Shown in pieces: positions 38,261 to 47,504 of a stretch of 64,000 bases of DNA. Position 1 is the stretch's first letter, and every line of letters starts with the position of its first letter. Origin of the DNA: Caulobacter endophyticus (GTDB taxonomy: Bacteria; Pseudomonadota; Alphaproteobacteria; Caulobacterales; Caulobacteraceae). The stretch covers positions 186,001 to 250,000 of the forward strand of contig NZ_JARQWV010000002.1 in assembly GCF_029543245.1 (NCBI RefSeq), written 5' to 3'. The notes beneath the pieces were generated by a model. That model saw only the letters and a program-made list of their open reading frames with translations. It had not been told where the DNA came from and did no database searches. The translations under genes and the position numbers were made by a program.

Positions 38261-39799
38261 ATGAGCGAAGACGTCCGCAAGGGGCGCATCCGCAGCATCG
38301 TCATCGTCGGCGGGGGCACCGCCGGCTGGATGGCGGCCGCGAGCCTGCGTCGCCACTTCGGCAAGGCGCCGATCGACATCACCCTGGTCGAAAGTTCCGA
38401 GATCGGCACGATCGGGGTGGGCGAGGCGACCATCCCCACCATCCGCAATTTCTACCAGTCTCTGGGTCTCGACGACCTGGAGGTGCTGCGCGCCACGCAA
38501 GGCACCTGCAAGCTGGGCATCCGCTTCAAGGACTGGATGGCGCCGGGCTCGGCCTTCATCCATCCCTTCAGCCTGTACGGCCAGGACCTGAACGGGGTGC
38601 CCTTCCAGCACTACTGGCTGAAGGCCCGCAGCGCCGCCGACGTCGGCGAGATGGGCGAGTATTCGCTGGGCGCCAGCCTGGCGGCGGCGGGCAAGTTCAC
38701 CGTGCCGGCCGCCAATCCGCCGTCCAGCCTGTCGGTGTTCGACTGGGCTCTGCACTTCGACGCGGCCCTGTTCGCCCAGCTGATGCGCCGTGTGGCGCAG
38801 GCCAACGGCGTCAAGCGCATCGACGCCAAGGTCGTGAAGGTCAACCTGCGTCCCGAGGACGGCTTCGTCGCCTCTCTGGACCTGCATACGGGGCAAAGCC
38901 TGGAAGGCGATCTCTTCATCGACTGCTCGGGGTTCCGCGGCCTGCTGATCGAGGAGACGCTGGGAACCGGCTACGAGGATTGGTCGCAATGGCTGTTCTG
39001 CGATCGGGCCCTGGCCGTCCAAAGCCAGCCGCCTGAGGGCGCCGAGCCGCCGCCCTATACCGACGTCACCGCCCACAGCGCCGGCTGGCGCTGGCGCATC
39101 CCGCTGCAGCACCGCTACGGCAACGGCTACGTCTATTCGAGCCGGCATATCGACGACGAGGCCGCCAAGGCCGAGCTGGTCGCCGCCGTGCCCGACCGCC
39201 TGCTGCACGAGCCGCGCCTGATCCGCTTCACGCCGGGCCGTCGCAGGAAGGCGTGGAACCGCAACGTCGTGGCGCTGGGCCTGGCGTCGGGCTTCCTGGA
39301 GCCGCTGGAAAGCACCTCGATCGCGCTGATCGAGACGGGCATCGAGAAGCTGAAGGCCCTGTTCCCCGACCGCGGCTTCGATCCGGCCGTGGTCGACGAG
39401 TACAACGACTGGTCCCGGCGCGAGATGGAGCGGGTGCGCGACTTCGTGGTGCTGCACTACAAGGCAGCCCAGCGGGGCGACACGCCGTTCTGGCGCACCA
39501 CCCGCGACGCCGACATCCCCGAGACCCTGGCCCGCAAGGTCGAGCTGTTCCGCTCGCGCGGCCACATCGCCCGCTACCGCTGGGAGATGTTCCAGCCGCC
39601 CAGCTGGCTGGCGATCTTCGCCGGTTTCGACATCCTGCCGGATGGCTGGGACCCCGCGCTGGACGGGATCGACGGCCAGGCCCTGGCCGCCAGCCTGAAC
39701 CAGATGCGGGCGGGCGTGGCCCGGGCGGTGGCCCAGGCCCCGACCCATGGCGACTTCCTGCGCCGCTATGTCGGCGCGGCGCCGGCGGCGGCCGAATAG
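38261..39799 (+). CDS. Flavin-dependent halogenase-family protein 1
   Basis: 512 residues from ATG 38261, with GGGGAGGA upstream. FAD-binding GGGTAGW near the start (residues about 17-23), ESSEIGTIGVGEATIPTIRN, the halogenase signature GWRWRIPLQHR, and FLEPLESTSIA with the active-site Glu. The Lys that in PrnA-type enzymes carries the hypohalous acid has a counterpart in GTCKLGIRFKDW. These points fit an active halogenase and not a generic monooxygenase. Family members next to TonB receptors are usually annotated as tryptophan halogenase but true substrates are mostly unknown; a Brevundimonas homologue (BrvH) prefers to brominate indole. No flavin reductase gene is nearby. The second halogenase starts 38 bp after this stop. 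Confidence 0.88.
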   Translation: MSEDVRKGRIRSIVIVGGGTAGWMAAASLRRHFGKAPIDITLVESSEIGTIGVGEATIPTIRNFYQSLGLDDLEVLRATQGTCKLGIRFKDWMAPGSAFIHPFSLYGQDLNGVPFQHYWLKARSAADVGEMGEYSLGASLAAAGKFTVPAANPPSSLSVFDWALHFDAALFAQLMRRVAQANGVKRIDAKVVKVNLRPEDGFVASLDLHTGQSLEGDLFIDCSGFRGLLIEETLGTGYEDWSQWLFCDRALAVQSQPPEGAEPPPYTDVTAHSAGWRWRIPLQHRYGNGYVYSSRHIDDEAAKAELVAAVPDRLLHEPRLIRFTPGRRRKAWNRNVVALGLASGFLEPLESTSIALIETGIEKLKALFPDRGFDPAVVDEYNDWSRREMERVRDFVVLHYKAAQRGDTPFWRTTRDADIPETLARKVELFRSRGHIARYRWEMFQPPSWLAIFAGFDILPDGWDPALDGIDGQALAASLNQMRAGVARAVAQAPTHGDFLRRYVGAAPAAAE

Positions 39800-39837
39800 A
39801 CAAGAACGACAAGAGACAAGCGTACGGGAGGCGGCCG

Positions 39838-41367
39838 ATGGCCAATAATCTGCGGAAGATCGTGATCGTGGGCGGCGGCTCGGCCGGCTGGATCACGGCG
39901 GCGATGATCAGCCACTATCTCAAGGACAGCCCCTGCGAGATCGAGCTGATCGAGTCCGAGCAGATCGGCATCATCGGCGTCGGCGAAAGCACCATCCCGC
40001 CGTTCCTTCAGCTGATCCGCAGCCTCGGCATCGACGAGGTCGAGTTCATGAAAGAGACGCAAGCCGCCTTCAAGCTGGCCATCCGGTTCGAGAACTGGCG
40101 CAAGAAGGACGAGGTCTATTACCACCCGTTCGGCCTGATCGGCGGTCTGGTGGACGTGCACGAGTTCTACCAGGTGTGGCTGCGCGGCAAGGCCGAGGGC
40201 CATCCGTCCAGCTTGCAGGACTTCGCCCCGGCCTCGGTGATGGCCGACCGCTGGAAGTTCATGTCGCCGGCCATGGCCCCGCGCACCATGCTGGCCAACG
40301 CCAACTACGCCGTGCACATCGACGCGGCCCTGCTGGCCAAGTTCCTGCGCAAGTTCGCCGAGGCCCGGGGCGTCAAGCGCACCGAGGGTATCGTCAAGGA
40401 CGTGGCCACGCGCCCTGACGGCTTCATCGAGAAGGTGATCCTCCAGGACGGCCGCGAGTCCTCGGGCGACCTCTTCATCGACTGCTCGGGCTTCCGCTCG
40501 CTGCTGAACGGCAAGGCCCTGGGGACGGAGTTCCTCGACTGGTCGGACGTGCTGCTGAACGACCGGGCCATAGCGGTGCAGACCGCCAATATCCAGGACC
40601 CGCACCCCTACACCCTGGCCCAGGCCCAGGACGCCGGCTGGCGCTGGCGGATCCCGCTGCAGCACCGGGCCGGCAACGGCTACGTCTATTGCAGCCAGTA
40701 CTGCAGCGACGACGAGGCCCTGGCCACGCTGATGAGCCAGGTCGAGGGCGAGGCGGTGCGCGATCCCTGGCTGGTGCCGTTCAAGACCGGCATGCGCAAG
40801 CAGCTGTTCAACAAGAACTGCGTGGCCATCGGTCTGGCCGGCGGCTTCATCGAGCCGCTGGAGTCGACGGCCCTGCACCTGATCTATCGCGGCGTCGACT
40901 ACCTGCTGCGGTTCTTCCCCGACCGCGACTGCGATCCGGTGCTGGCGGCCGAGTACAACAGGCGCATGCAGGTCGACTACGAGGAGATCCGCGACTTCAT
41001 CGTGCTGCACTACTTCACGACCAAGCGCGACGACACGCCGTTCTGGCGCGCCTACCAGCAGGTGACGCCGCCCGAGAGCCTGCGCGAGCGGATCGAGCTG
41101 TTCAAGGCCAGCGGCGTGCTGCGCGATGGGGTCGACGACATGTTCCGCGCGCCCAGCTGGCAGTCGGTTATGGAGGGCATGGGCATCCGGCCCAAGCGCT
41201 ACCAGCAGCTGGTCGACACCCTGCCGGCCGGGGTGGTGAAGGGCCTGCTCGACAAGTCGGCGCCGATGCTCAGCGAGCTGGTGGACACCCTGCCGAGCCA
41301 CGGCGACTTCCTGCGCCAGTACTGCCCGGCGCCGGCGCCCGAGGCGCTGCTGAAGCGGGCGGGGTAG
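39838..41367 (+). CDS. Flavin-dependent halogenase-family protein 2
   Basis: 509 residues from ATG 39838, with GGGAGG upstream. FAD motif GGGSAGW, VGESTIPPFLQLIRS, the catalytic-Lys counterpart in AAFKLAIRFENW, the GWRWRIPLQHRAGNGYVY signature and FIEPLESTALHL. It is clearly paralogous to the gene just before it, but differs enough to suggest a different substrate pocket. They almost certainly share one transcript (38-bp gap). As a pair they could halogenate two positions or act on related compounds; this is inference. Confidence 0.88.
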   Translation: MANNLRKIVIVGGGSAGWITAAMISHYLKDSPCEIELIESEQIGIIGVGESTIPPFLQLIRSLGIDEVEFMKETQAAFKLAIRFENWRKKDEVYYHPFGLIGGLVDVHEFYQVWLRGKAEGHPSSLQDFAPASVMADRWKFMSPAMAPRTMLANANYAVHIDAALLAKFLRKFAEARGVKRTEGIVKDVATRPDGFIEKVILQDGRESSGDLFIDCSGFRSLLNGKALGTEFLDWSDVLLNDRAIAVQTANIQDPHPYTLAQAQDAGWRWRIPLQHRAGNGYVYCSQYCSDDEALATLMSQVEGEAVRDPWLVPFKTGMRKQLFNKNCVAIGLAGGFIEPLESTALHLIYRGVDYLLRFFPDRDCDPVLAAEYNRRMQVDYEEIRDFIVLHYFTTKRDDTPFWRAYQQVTPPESLRERIELFKASGVLRDGVDDMFRAPSWQSVMEGMGIRPKRYQQLVDTLPAGVVKGLLDKSAPMLSELVDTLPSHGDFLRQYCPAPAPEALLKRAG

Positions 41368-41376
41368 GGCGAGTTC

Positions 41377-41547
41377 CACCTCTCCCATAGGGAGAGGGAG
41401 GGGCCCATGGCGGAGCCATGGGAGGGTGAGGGGTTTGGGCCTTTCCGGACAGGGCAGCGGCTATTGGTGACAGGACCGCCAACGGTGTACGCCCTCACCC
41501 TCCCACCGCTGCGCGGCGGGCCCCTCCCTCTCCCCACGGGAGAGGTG
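41377..41547. repeat. Hairpin-rich intergenic element between halogenase 2 and the dioxygenase
   Basis: Starts ACCTCTCCCATAGGGAGAGG and ends CCTCTCCCCACGGGAGAGGT, so the ends are inverted repeats; the inside has CCATGGCGGAGCCATGG. It separates convergent genes and ends in GTTTTT, which may terminate transcription. Confidence 0.7.
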
Positions 41548-41556
41548 TTTTTGGGC

Positions 41557-42240
41557 CTACACCTCAGCCCACATCCGCAGGAGGTTGTGGTAGGTGCCGG
41601 TCAGCGACAGCACCGACGGGTCGGCCTGGCCGACCTGGCCGGCCAGGCGCTGGATCGAGACGTCCATGTCCAGCATCAGGGCCCGCTTGGCGTCGTCGCG
41701 CACCAGGCTCTGGATCCAGAAAAAGCTGGCGGTGCGGGTTCCGCGCGTGACCGGGGTCACGTGGTGCAGGCTCGAGGCCGGATAGAGGATCAGCGAGCCG
41801 GCCGGTAGTTTTACCAGGTGGCTGCCATAGGTGTCGTCGACCACCAGCTCGCCGCCGTCATAGTCGTCGGGATCGCTCAGGAACAGGGTGGCGGAGAGAT
41901 CCGTGCGGATCTGGGCGCCCGTGGCGGGGTTGCGGCGGATCGAGTTGTCGACGTGGTCGCCGAAGCCCATGCCCTCGCCGTAGCGGTTGAACAGCGGCGG
42001 CAGGATGGTGTGGGGCAGGGCGGCCGAGACGAACAGCGGGTTGGCCTGCAGGGCCTGGACGATGATCGCCCCGACCTCGCGGGCGGCCGGGCCGTCCTGC
42101 GGCAGCTGCTGGTTGTTCTTGGCCATGGCCGCCTGGAAGCCCGAGGTGGCGTTGCCGTCGACCCACGGCGCCGCGTCGATCACCGCCCGGCAATGGGCGA
42201 CTTCGTCGGGGCTCAGCACGTCGGGGATCTGCAGCATCAT
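41557..42240 (-). CDS. PKHD-type Fe(II)/2-oxoglutarate dioxygenase (PiuC/YbiX-like)
   Basis: 227 residues. The double-stranded beta-helix iron site is seen as [14 protein letters not shown] (H-x-D) and [20 protein letters not shown] (distal His, then Arg for 2-oxoglutarate). The start [19 protein letters not shown] fits the PiuC family. In Pseudomonas and others such genes flank TonB siderophore receptors. Here it converges on the halogenase genes, so it may modify the compound taken up by the receptor or belong to iron supply. ATG at 42240 was kept; a second ATG follows immediately. Confidence 0.9.
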   Translation of the reverse strand: MMLQIPDVLSPDEVAHCRAVIDAAPWVDGNATSGFQAAMAKNNQQLPQDGPAAREVGAIIVQALQANPLFVSAALPHTILPPLFNRYGEGMGFGDHVDNSIRRNPATGAQIRTDLSATLFLSDPDDYDGGELVVDDTYGSHLVKLPAGSLILYPASSLHHVTPVTRGTRTASFFWIQSLVRDDAKRALMLDMDVSIQRLAGQVGQADPSVLSLTGTYHNLLRMWAEV

Positions 42241-42301
42241 GGCGGGGCGGCCTTAAGTCGTCTTGTGCTCAGGCTTTAGGCCCTGAGGCGGCGCGCGGCA
42301 A

Positions 42302-42316
42302 TGCGAACGCCTCGCA
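42302..42316. promoter_or_regulatory. Possible iron-type operator TGCGA-N5-TCGCA
   Basis: A perfect 5-bp inverted repeat 62 bases upstream of the dioxygenase gene, followed by a third ATTGCG half at about 42321. Iron-regulated boxes of alphaproteobacteria can look like this, but the match is weak. Confidence 0.25.
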
Positions 42317-42339
42317 GAAGATTGCGTAAGGGGAACAAG

Positions 42340-42455
42340 ATGCTCCTCCTGAAGGGGGAGCTGTCGCGGAGCGACTGAGGGGGAAGGGAATGCAGAAGTT
42401 CAGAGGATACTTCCCCCTCCGGCCCTTCGGGCCACCTCCCCCTTCAGGGGGAGGA
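42340..42455. repeat. Hairpin-rich intergenic element, family 2 copy 2
   Basis: Same order of blocks and same orientation as 30791-30908: GCTCCTCCTGAAGGGGGA at the left, TGTCGCGGAGCGACTGAGGG, then CCTCCGGCCCTTCGGGCC and CTCCCCCTTCAGGGGGAGGAT at the right. Ends two bases before the stop codon of the neighbouring minus-strand gene. Confidence 0.85.
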
Positions 42456-42457
42456 TC

Positions 42458-42769
42458 TCAGAACAACCAACGCCTCGGATACTTGTCGCCCAGAGCCCGG
42501 GCCTCGCCGGTCTTCAGGCCGAGCTCACGCATGCGGTAGGCCAGGATTTGGCGCATGGCGTCGACCGGCTCGCGGCCGTCGACCGGGCTGGAGGCGATCG
42601 TGCCGGCCTGCTGGGCCAGGTCCGTCGCCGCCCATTCGGCCAGGGCCCGGTCGGCCTTGCCGACGGCGAAGTAGTGCGGGACGGGCGTGCGCTCGCCAGG
42701 GACCTCGACCATCACGGCGATCACCCAGCCCTGGGGGATCATGTCGGCGTCGGGGCGTTGGCGGAACAT
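42458..42769 (-). CDS. Conserved-looking hypothetical protein
   Basis: 103 residues, no signal peptide or membrane helix. It starts MFRQRPDADMIPQGW and has an ordered alpha/beta pattern (WVIAVMVEVPGERTPVPHYF, AVGKADRALAEWAATDLAQQ). No family was recognised. It ends in a basic PRRWLF. It lies just downstream of groEL in the same direction, beyond the groEL terminator. Confidence 0.6.
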   Translation of the reverse strand: MFRQRPDADMIPQGWVIAVMVEVPGERTPVPHYFAVGKADRALAEWAATDLAQQAGTIASSPVDGREPVDAMRQILAYRMRELGLKTGEARALGDKYPRRWLF

Positions 42770-42798
42770 GGGCCGGATGTAGCGGTGAAGCGGGCAAA

Positions 42799-42828
42799 GA
42801 AAAAGGGCGGAGCCTCGCGGCTCCGCCC
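42799..42828 (-). terminator. Rho-independent terminator of groESL
   Basis: On the minus strand, GGGCGGAGCC-GCGA-GGCTCCGCCC followed by TTTTTC. Arms at 42805-42814 and 42819-42828. Confidence 0.92.
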
Positions 42829-42865
42829 TTCTCTTTGGTTCGGTCTGAGTGACCGGACTTCTAAA

Positions 42866-44527
<1,662 letters not shown>

Positions 44528-44572
44528 CTAGGGAATTTCGGAGGATGGAAACGATCCGGAGGCGGAAGCCGA

Positions 44573-44863
44573 TCAGGCTTCGAGCACGCCCAGGACGTCG
44601 CTTTCCTTCATGATCAGCAGGTCCTGACCGTCGACCTTCACTTCGGTGCCCGACCACTTGCCGAACAGGATGCGGTCGCCGGCCTTCAGGTCCAGAGCGA
44701 CCAGGTCGCCCTTGTCGTTGCGGGCGCCCGGGCCAACGGCGACGACTTCGCCTTCCTGGGGCTTTTCCTTGGCGGTGTCGGGGATGATGATCCCGCCCTT
44801 GGTGGTGGTTTCTTCTTCGACGCGCTTCACGAGGACGCGGTCGCCCAGGGGACGAAACTTCAT
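44573..44863 (-). CDS. groES: Co-chaperonin GroES
   Basis: 96 residues from ATG 44863; a longer reading upstream lacks the family start. [18 protein letters not shown] opening, mobile loop [17 protein letters not shown] and [16 protein letters not shown]. First gene of groESL; 63 bp before groEL. Confidence 0.98.
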   Translation of the reverse strand: MKFRPLGDRVLVKRVEEETTTKGGIIIPDTAKEKPQEGEVVAVGPGARNDKGDLVALDLKAGDRILFGKWSGTEVKVDGQDLLIMKESDVLGVLEA

Positions 44864-44924
44864 GTGTCTTCTCCGTCGGAACGGTTTCTGTAAAAGGCTT
44901 TCGTAGGCCGAGGGAGCGTCGCTG

Positions 44925-44951
44925 TTAGCAGTCGCTCCCACCGAGTGCCAA
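44925..44951. promoter_or_regulatory. CIRCE element (HrcA operator) upstream of groES
   Basis: Read on the minus strand, TTGGCACTC-N9-GACTGCTAA, against the consensus TTAGCACTC-N9-GAGTGCTAA: one difference per arm. Located 61 bp before the groES start, as expected for an HrcA-controlled groESL operon. Confidence 0.88.
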
Positions 44952-44963
44952 CGCCGGTCACGA

Positions 44964-44991
44964 GTTAGGCGCCGCCCCCTGGGGAGTCAAG
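44964..44991 (-). promoter_or_regulatory. Candidate groESL promoter
   Basis: On the minus strand, CTTGAC (44991-44986) and CCTAAC (44969-44964) with 16 bases between them, just upstream of CIRCE. This is a plausible heat-shock sigma-32-type promoter, but the -10 is not a strong match. Confidence 0.45.
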
Positions 44992-45054
44992 GAGAGCGGC
45001 CGCGAAGTTTTTGCGATCAAGGTGAACACGGGCGCGCAGGGGGAGGAGTTTTCG

Positions 45055-45447
45055 ATGTTCGACCACATGGGGTTCGGCGTCGCCGATTTCGAGCGGTCGG
45101 CGGTCTTTTATGACGCGGCCCTGGCGCCGCTCGGCGTTTCGCGCTTGTACGCCGTGCCCAAGGAACACACCGGCGGGATCGACGTCGTCGGTTATGGCAC
45201 CCAGCGGCCGCAGTTCTGGATCTCGGGCGGGGGAGGGACCAGCGGCAAGCTGCACGTGTGTTTCGCGGCGGGGAGCCGCGCCGAGGTCGATGCGTTCTAC
45301 GAGGCCGCGATAAAGGCCGGCGGCCGCGACAACGGCCCGCCCGGACTTCGCCCTCATTACCACGAACACTACTATGGGGCCTTCGTGCTGGATCCGGACG
45401 GGTTCAATGTCGAGGCCGTCCACCACGCCCCCGTTTCGGAGGACTGA
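45055..45447 (+). CDS. VOC (glyoxalase-like) family protein
   Basis: 130 residues from ATG 45055 with GGGGGAGGAG upstream; a GTG at 45022 is a weaker option. The two beta-alpha-beta-beta-beta modules of the VOC fold are seen: FDHMGFGVADFERSAVFYD at the N-terminus and GAFVLDPDGFNVEAVHH at the C-terminus, with a metal-ligand-like HYHEHYYG. Activity unknown. Same strand as the DUF4345 gene, stop and start adjacent. Confidence 0.88.
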   Translation: MFDHMGFGVADFERSAVFYDAALAPLGVSRLYAVPKEHTGGIDVVGYGTQRPQFWISGGGGTSGKLHVCFAAGSRAEVDAFYEAAIKAGGRDNGPPGLRPHYHEHYYGAFVLDPDGFNVEAVHHAPVSED

Positions 45448-45885
45448 ATGTCGAGCTATGCCCTGTCGCTGATCCTGGCCGTGATCGCCTGCGTCATCGG
45501 CGGCGTGTTGGGCGGGCTGGTGCTGGCGCGGCCGGACTCGATGCTGGGCCTGGCGGGGCTGAAGAGCGAGCAGGAGGGCGGGCGCAATACCGCCCTGACT
45601 GAGGGGCGGGCCTTCGGCGGTCTGTTGATCGCCTCGCACGGGGCGGCGGCTCTGTTCCTGGGCTGGCAGTCCAGCGCCGGGGCGGCCATGGCCCTGGTGC
45701 TGGCCATCGCCTGGTTCGGCGCGGCCTTCGGACGGCTGGTCTCGATGCTGCTGCAGAAGGCCGGCGGACGCTTCAACTACGGCAGCGTGCTGCTCGACAT
45801 CCTGATGGGGATCACCCTGGCCCTGCCGTTCTTCAACGAAGGCAGCCTGCCGCTGCACCGCATCGGCGGCAGCATGCTGGTCTGA
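45448..45885 (+). CDS. DUF4345-like membrane protein
   Basis: 145 residues with four hydrophobic segments (SYALSLILAVIACVIGGVLG at the start, GGLLIASHGAAALFLGW, ALVLAIAWFGAAFGRLVSM, LLDILMGITLALPFF). The spacing and the internal ALTEGRAFGG loop fit DUF4345. Function unknown. Starts right after the VOC stop, so probably co-transcribed. Confidence 0.7.
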   Translation: MSSYALSLILAVIACVIGGVLGGLVLARPDSMLGLAGLKSEQEGGRNTALTEGRAFGGLLIASHGAAALFLGWQSSAGAAMALVLAIAWFGAAFGRLVSMLLQKAGGRFNYGSVLLDILMGITLALPFFNEGSLPLHRIGGSMLV

Positions 45886-45955
45886 AGCTTCGCCGCAAAA
45901 GCGCCGCTGTTCCACTTGAGATTGCGTCCTGGGGTTTCCAGCAACGGAGAGCGGG

Positions 45956-46708
45956 ATGACGACGTGGACGAGGCGCGCGGCGATGGCCGGCGCGGCGGCT
46001 CTGGCGGGCGCTGGCACGGCTGAGGCGCAGAAGAGGTTTCCGGTGCTGGGCGATCCGGCCAAGGCGTTCGACACGCCGGCCCTGCGCAACAACCGGATGG
46101 CCAGGGCGTTTCGCGAGCCGCCGGCGGGGCTGGCGGTCCCGGCGGTCAATGTCGAGCGGCGCGACGGCGTCGCCCCGCTGAAGCTGCAGCCGGGCCTGAC
46201 CCTGGTGTCGCTGTGGGCGCCCTGGTGCGCGCCGTGCCTGCACGAACTGGGCGACCTGGCGATGCTGCAGGAGAAGTTCGGCGGCCGGAACTTCCGCATC
46301 CTGCCGATCCTGACCGCCCCACGCGAGCCGATCACGGCCGCCGAGGCGGGTTTCGTGCTCAAGAAGCACAAGGCCGGCGTGTTCGCGCCGGTGATCGACC
46401 GCGGACCCGACTCCAAGGGCCTGTTCCAGGCGCTCAGCGTGCGCGAGACACCGAACGGTCCGGCGCGTCCGGGCTTGCCATGCAACCTGCTGGTCGCGGC
46501 GGACGGAACGGTGCTGGCCCGCCAGTTCGGCGCGCCGATGAACGGCATGGTCCAGGGCACCGGCGAGGGCGGCAAGGTCACGGCCGCGGACGTCGCCAAG
46601 ATCGGCACCCTGTGGGCCGCGCCCGACGGCGAAGCGCTGATGAAGGCCCTGTCGCGTGGCGAGATCGCCGGCGGTTCAGCCGCGCGGTCGCGCCCCCTCG
46701 TGAGCTAG
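45956..46708 (+). CDS. TlpA-like thioredoxin-fold protein with Tat-type signal
   Basis: 250 residues. WTRRAAMAGAAALAGAGTAEA is a Tat-like signal. The thioredoxin fold carries LVSLWAPWCAPCLHELGDLA with the redox CAPC motif, then a strand with NFRILPILTAPREP and a cis-Pro region LPCNLLVAADGTVL. Probably reduces disulfides in periplasmic proteins, for example during cytochrome c maturation. The last 33 bases overlap the convergent ogt gene. Confidence 0.85.
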   Translation: MTTWTRRAAMAGAAALAGAGTAEAQKRFPVLGDPAKAFDTPALRNNRMARAFREPPAGLAVPAVNVERRDGVAPLKLQPGLTLVSLWAPWCAPCLHELGDLAMLQEKFGGRNFRILPILTAPREPITAAEAGFVLKKHKAGVFAPVIDRGPDSKGLFQALSVRETPNGPARPGLPCNLLVAADGTVLARQFGAPMNGMVQGTGEGGKVTAADVAKIGTLWAAPDGEALMKALSRGEIAGGSAARSRPLVS

Positions 46709-47203
46709 CAGCCAGGCCTTGCGTTCGACGCCCCCGCCGTAGCCGGTGAGGGCGCCGTTCGCGCCGACCAGGCGGTGGCAGGGCACGACGATGCTGAGCG
46801 GATTAGCGCCGTTGGCCGCGCCGACGGCGCGCACCGCCGCCGGCTTGCCGATGCGCAGCGCCAGGGCGGCGTAGGTCAGGGTGGTTCCGGCCGCGACATC
46901 GCCCAGGGCGCGCCACACCGCCTGCTGAAACGCCGTGCCGCCGGTCGTCCAGGGAATGGCCGTCAGAGCGGTCAGGTCGCCCTCGAAATAGGCGGCCAGC
47001 GCGACCCGGGTCGCGGTCGGCGCCGCGCCCGGCTCCAGCGCGACCGCGCCGTAGTGCAGGCCCAGTAGCCGCAGCATCCGCGGCTCGAAGTCGTGGAAGT
47101 CCACCGCCCGCAGCATGCCTTCGGCGTCACTGGCCAGCAGCAGCTCGCCGATCGGGCTGGGCGCGCGATCCAGGAACAGGCGGGCTGGCGGGCGAGTCGG
47201 CAT
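46676..47203 (-). CDS. ogt: Methylated-DNA-[protein]-cysteine S-methyltransferase
   Basis: 175 residues from 47203. Suicide repair enzyme for O6-alkylguanine. The active-site PCHR is in SIVVPCHRLVGANGALTGYG, preceded by the conserved TFQQAVWRAL-like WTTGGTAFQQAVWRALGDVA and TYAALALRIGKPAAVRAVG. N-terminal ribonuclease-H-like domain at about 10-90. Start chosen at the ATG just before FLDRAPSPIGELLLASD; longer frames upstream are unlikely. Confidence 0.93.
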   Translation of the reverse strand: MPTRPPARLFLDRAPSPIGELLLASDAEGMLRAVDFHDFEPRMLRLLGLHYGAVALEPGAAPTATRVALAAYFEGDLTALTAIPWTTGGTAFQQAVWRALGDVAAGTTLTYAALALRIGKPAAVRAVGAANGANPLSIVVPCHRLVGANGALTGYGGGVERKAWLLAHEGARPRG

Positions 47204-47504
47204 GGCGACACTATGCGTCGCGCTGCTTTCGTCGTCCGCCCGTTTCTTGCGGAGTTGGTGATTATTGTCGAGTTCGCTCTCAGGTCGCGACATTCGTGTT
47301 TTCATTAGAGTTATGCTGTCGACATTTATCAAATTCGATTTGTCGTGTCTCAGACTTAAGGAAACTTCGCTGCTCTGGGTGCGACATTTTGCGCGCGAAA
47401 ACTGGTCGAATACACGAGTCTTAACGCGCGATTCGCCATGGCGATTATGATCTCGGCAACCGTCTTCGCCGCCCAATACGCCCGCAGTCGGGAGGCTTTC
47501 GGGC
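47204..47504. other. Divergent intergenic region, AT-richer, no gene seen
   Basis: 301 bp between ogt and an exported hypothetical gene. The part 47250-47450 is AT-richer than its surroundings and holds TTAA sites (47356, 47420). No LexA-type box was recognised. It probably contains both promoters. Confidence 0.5.
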
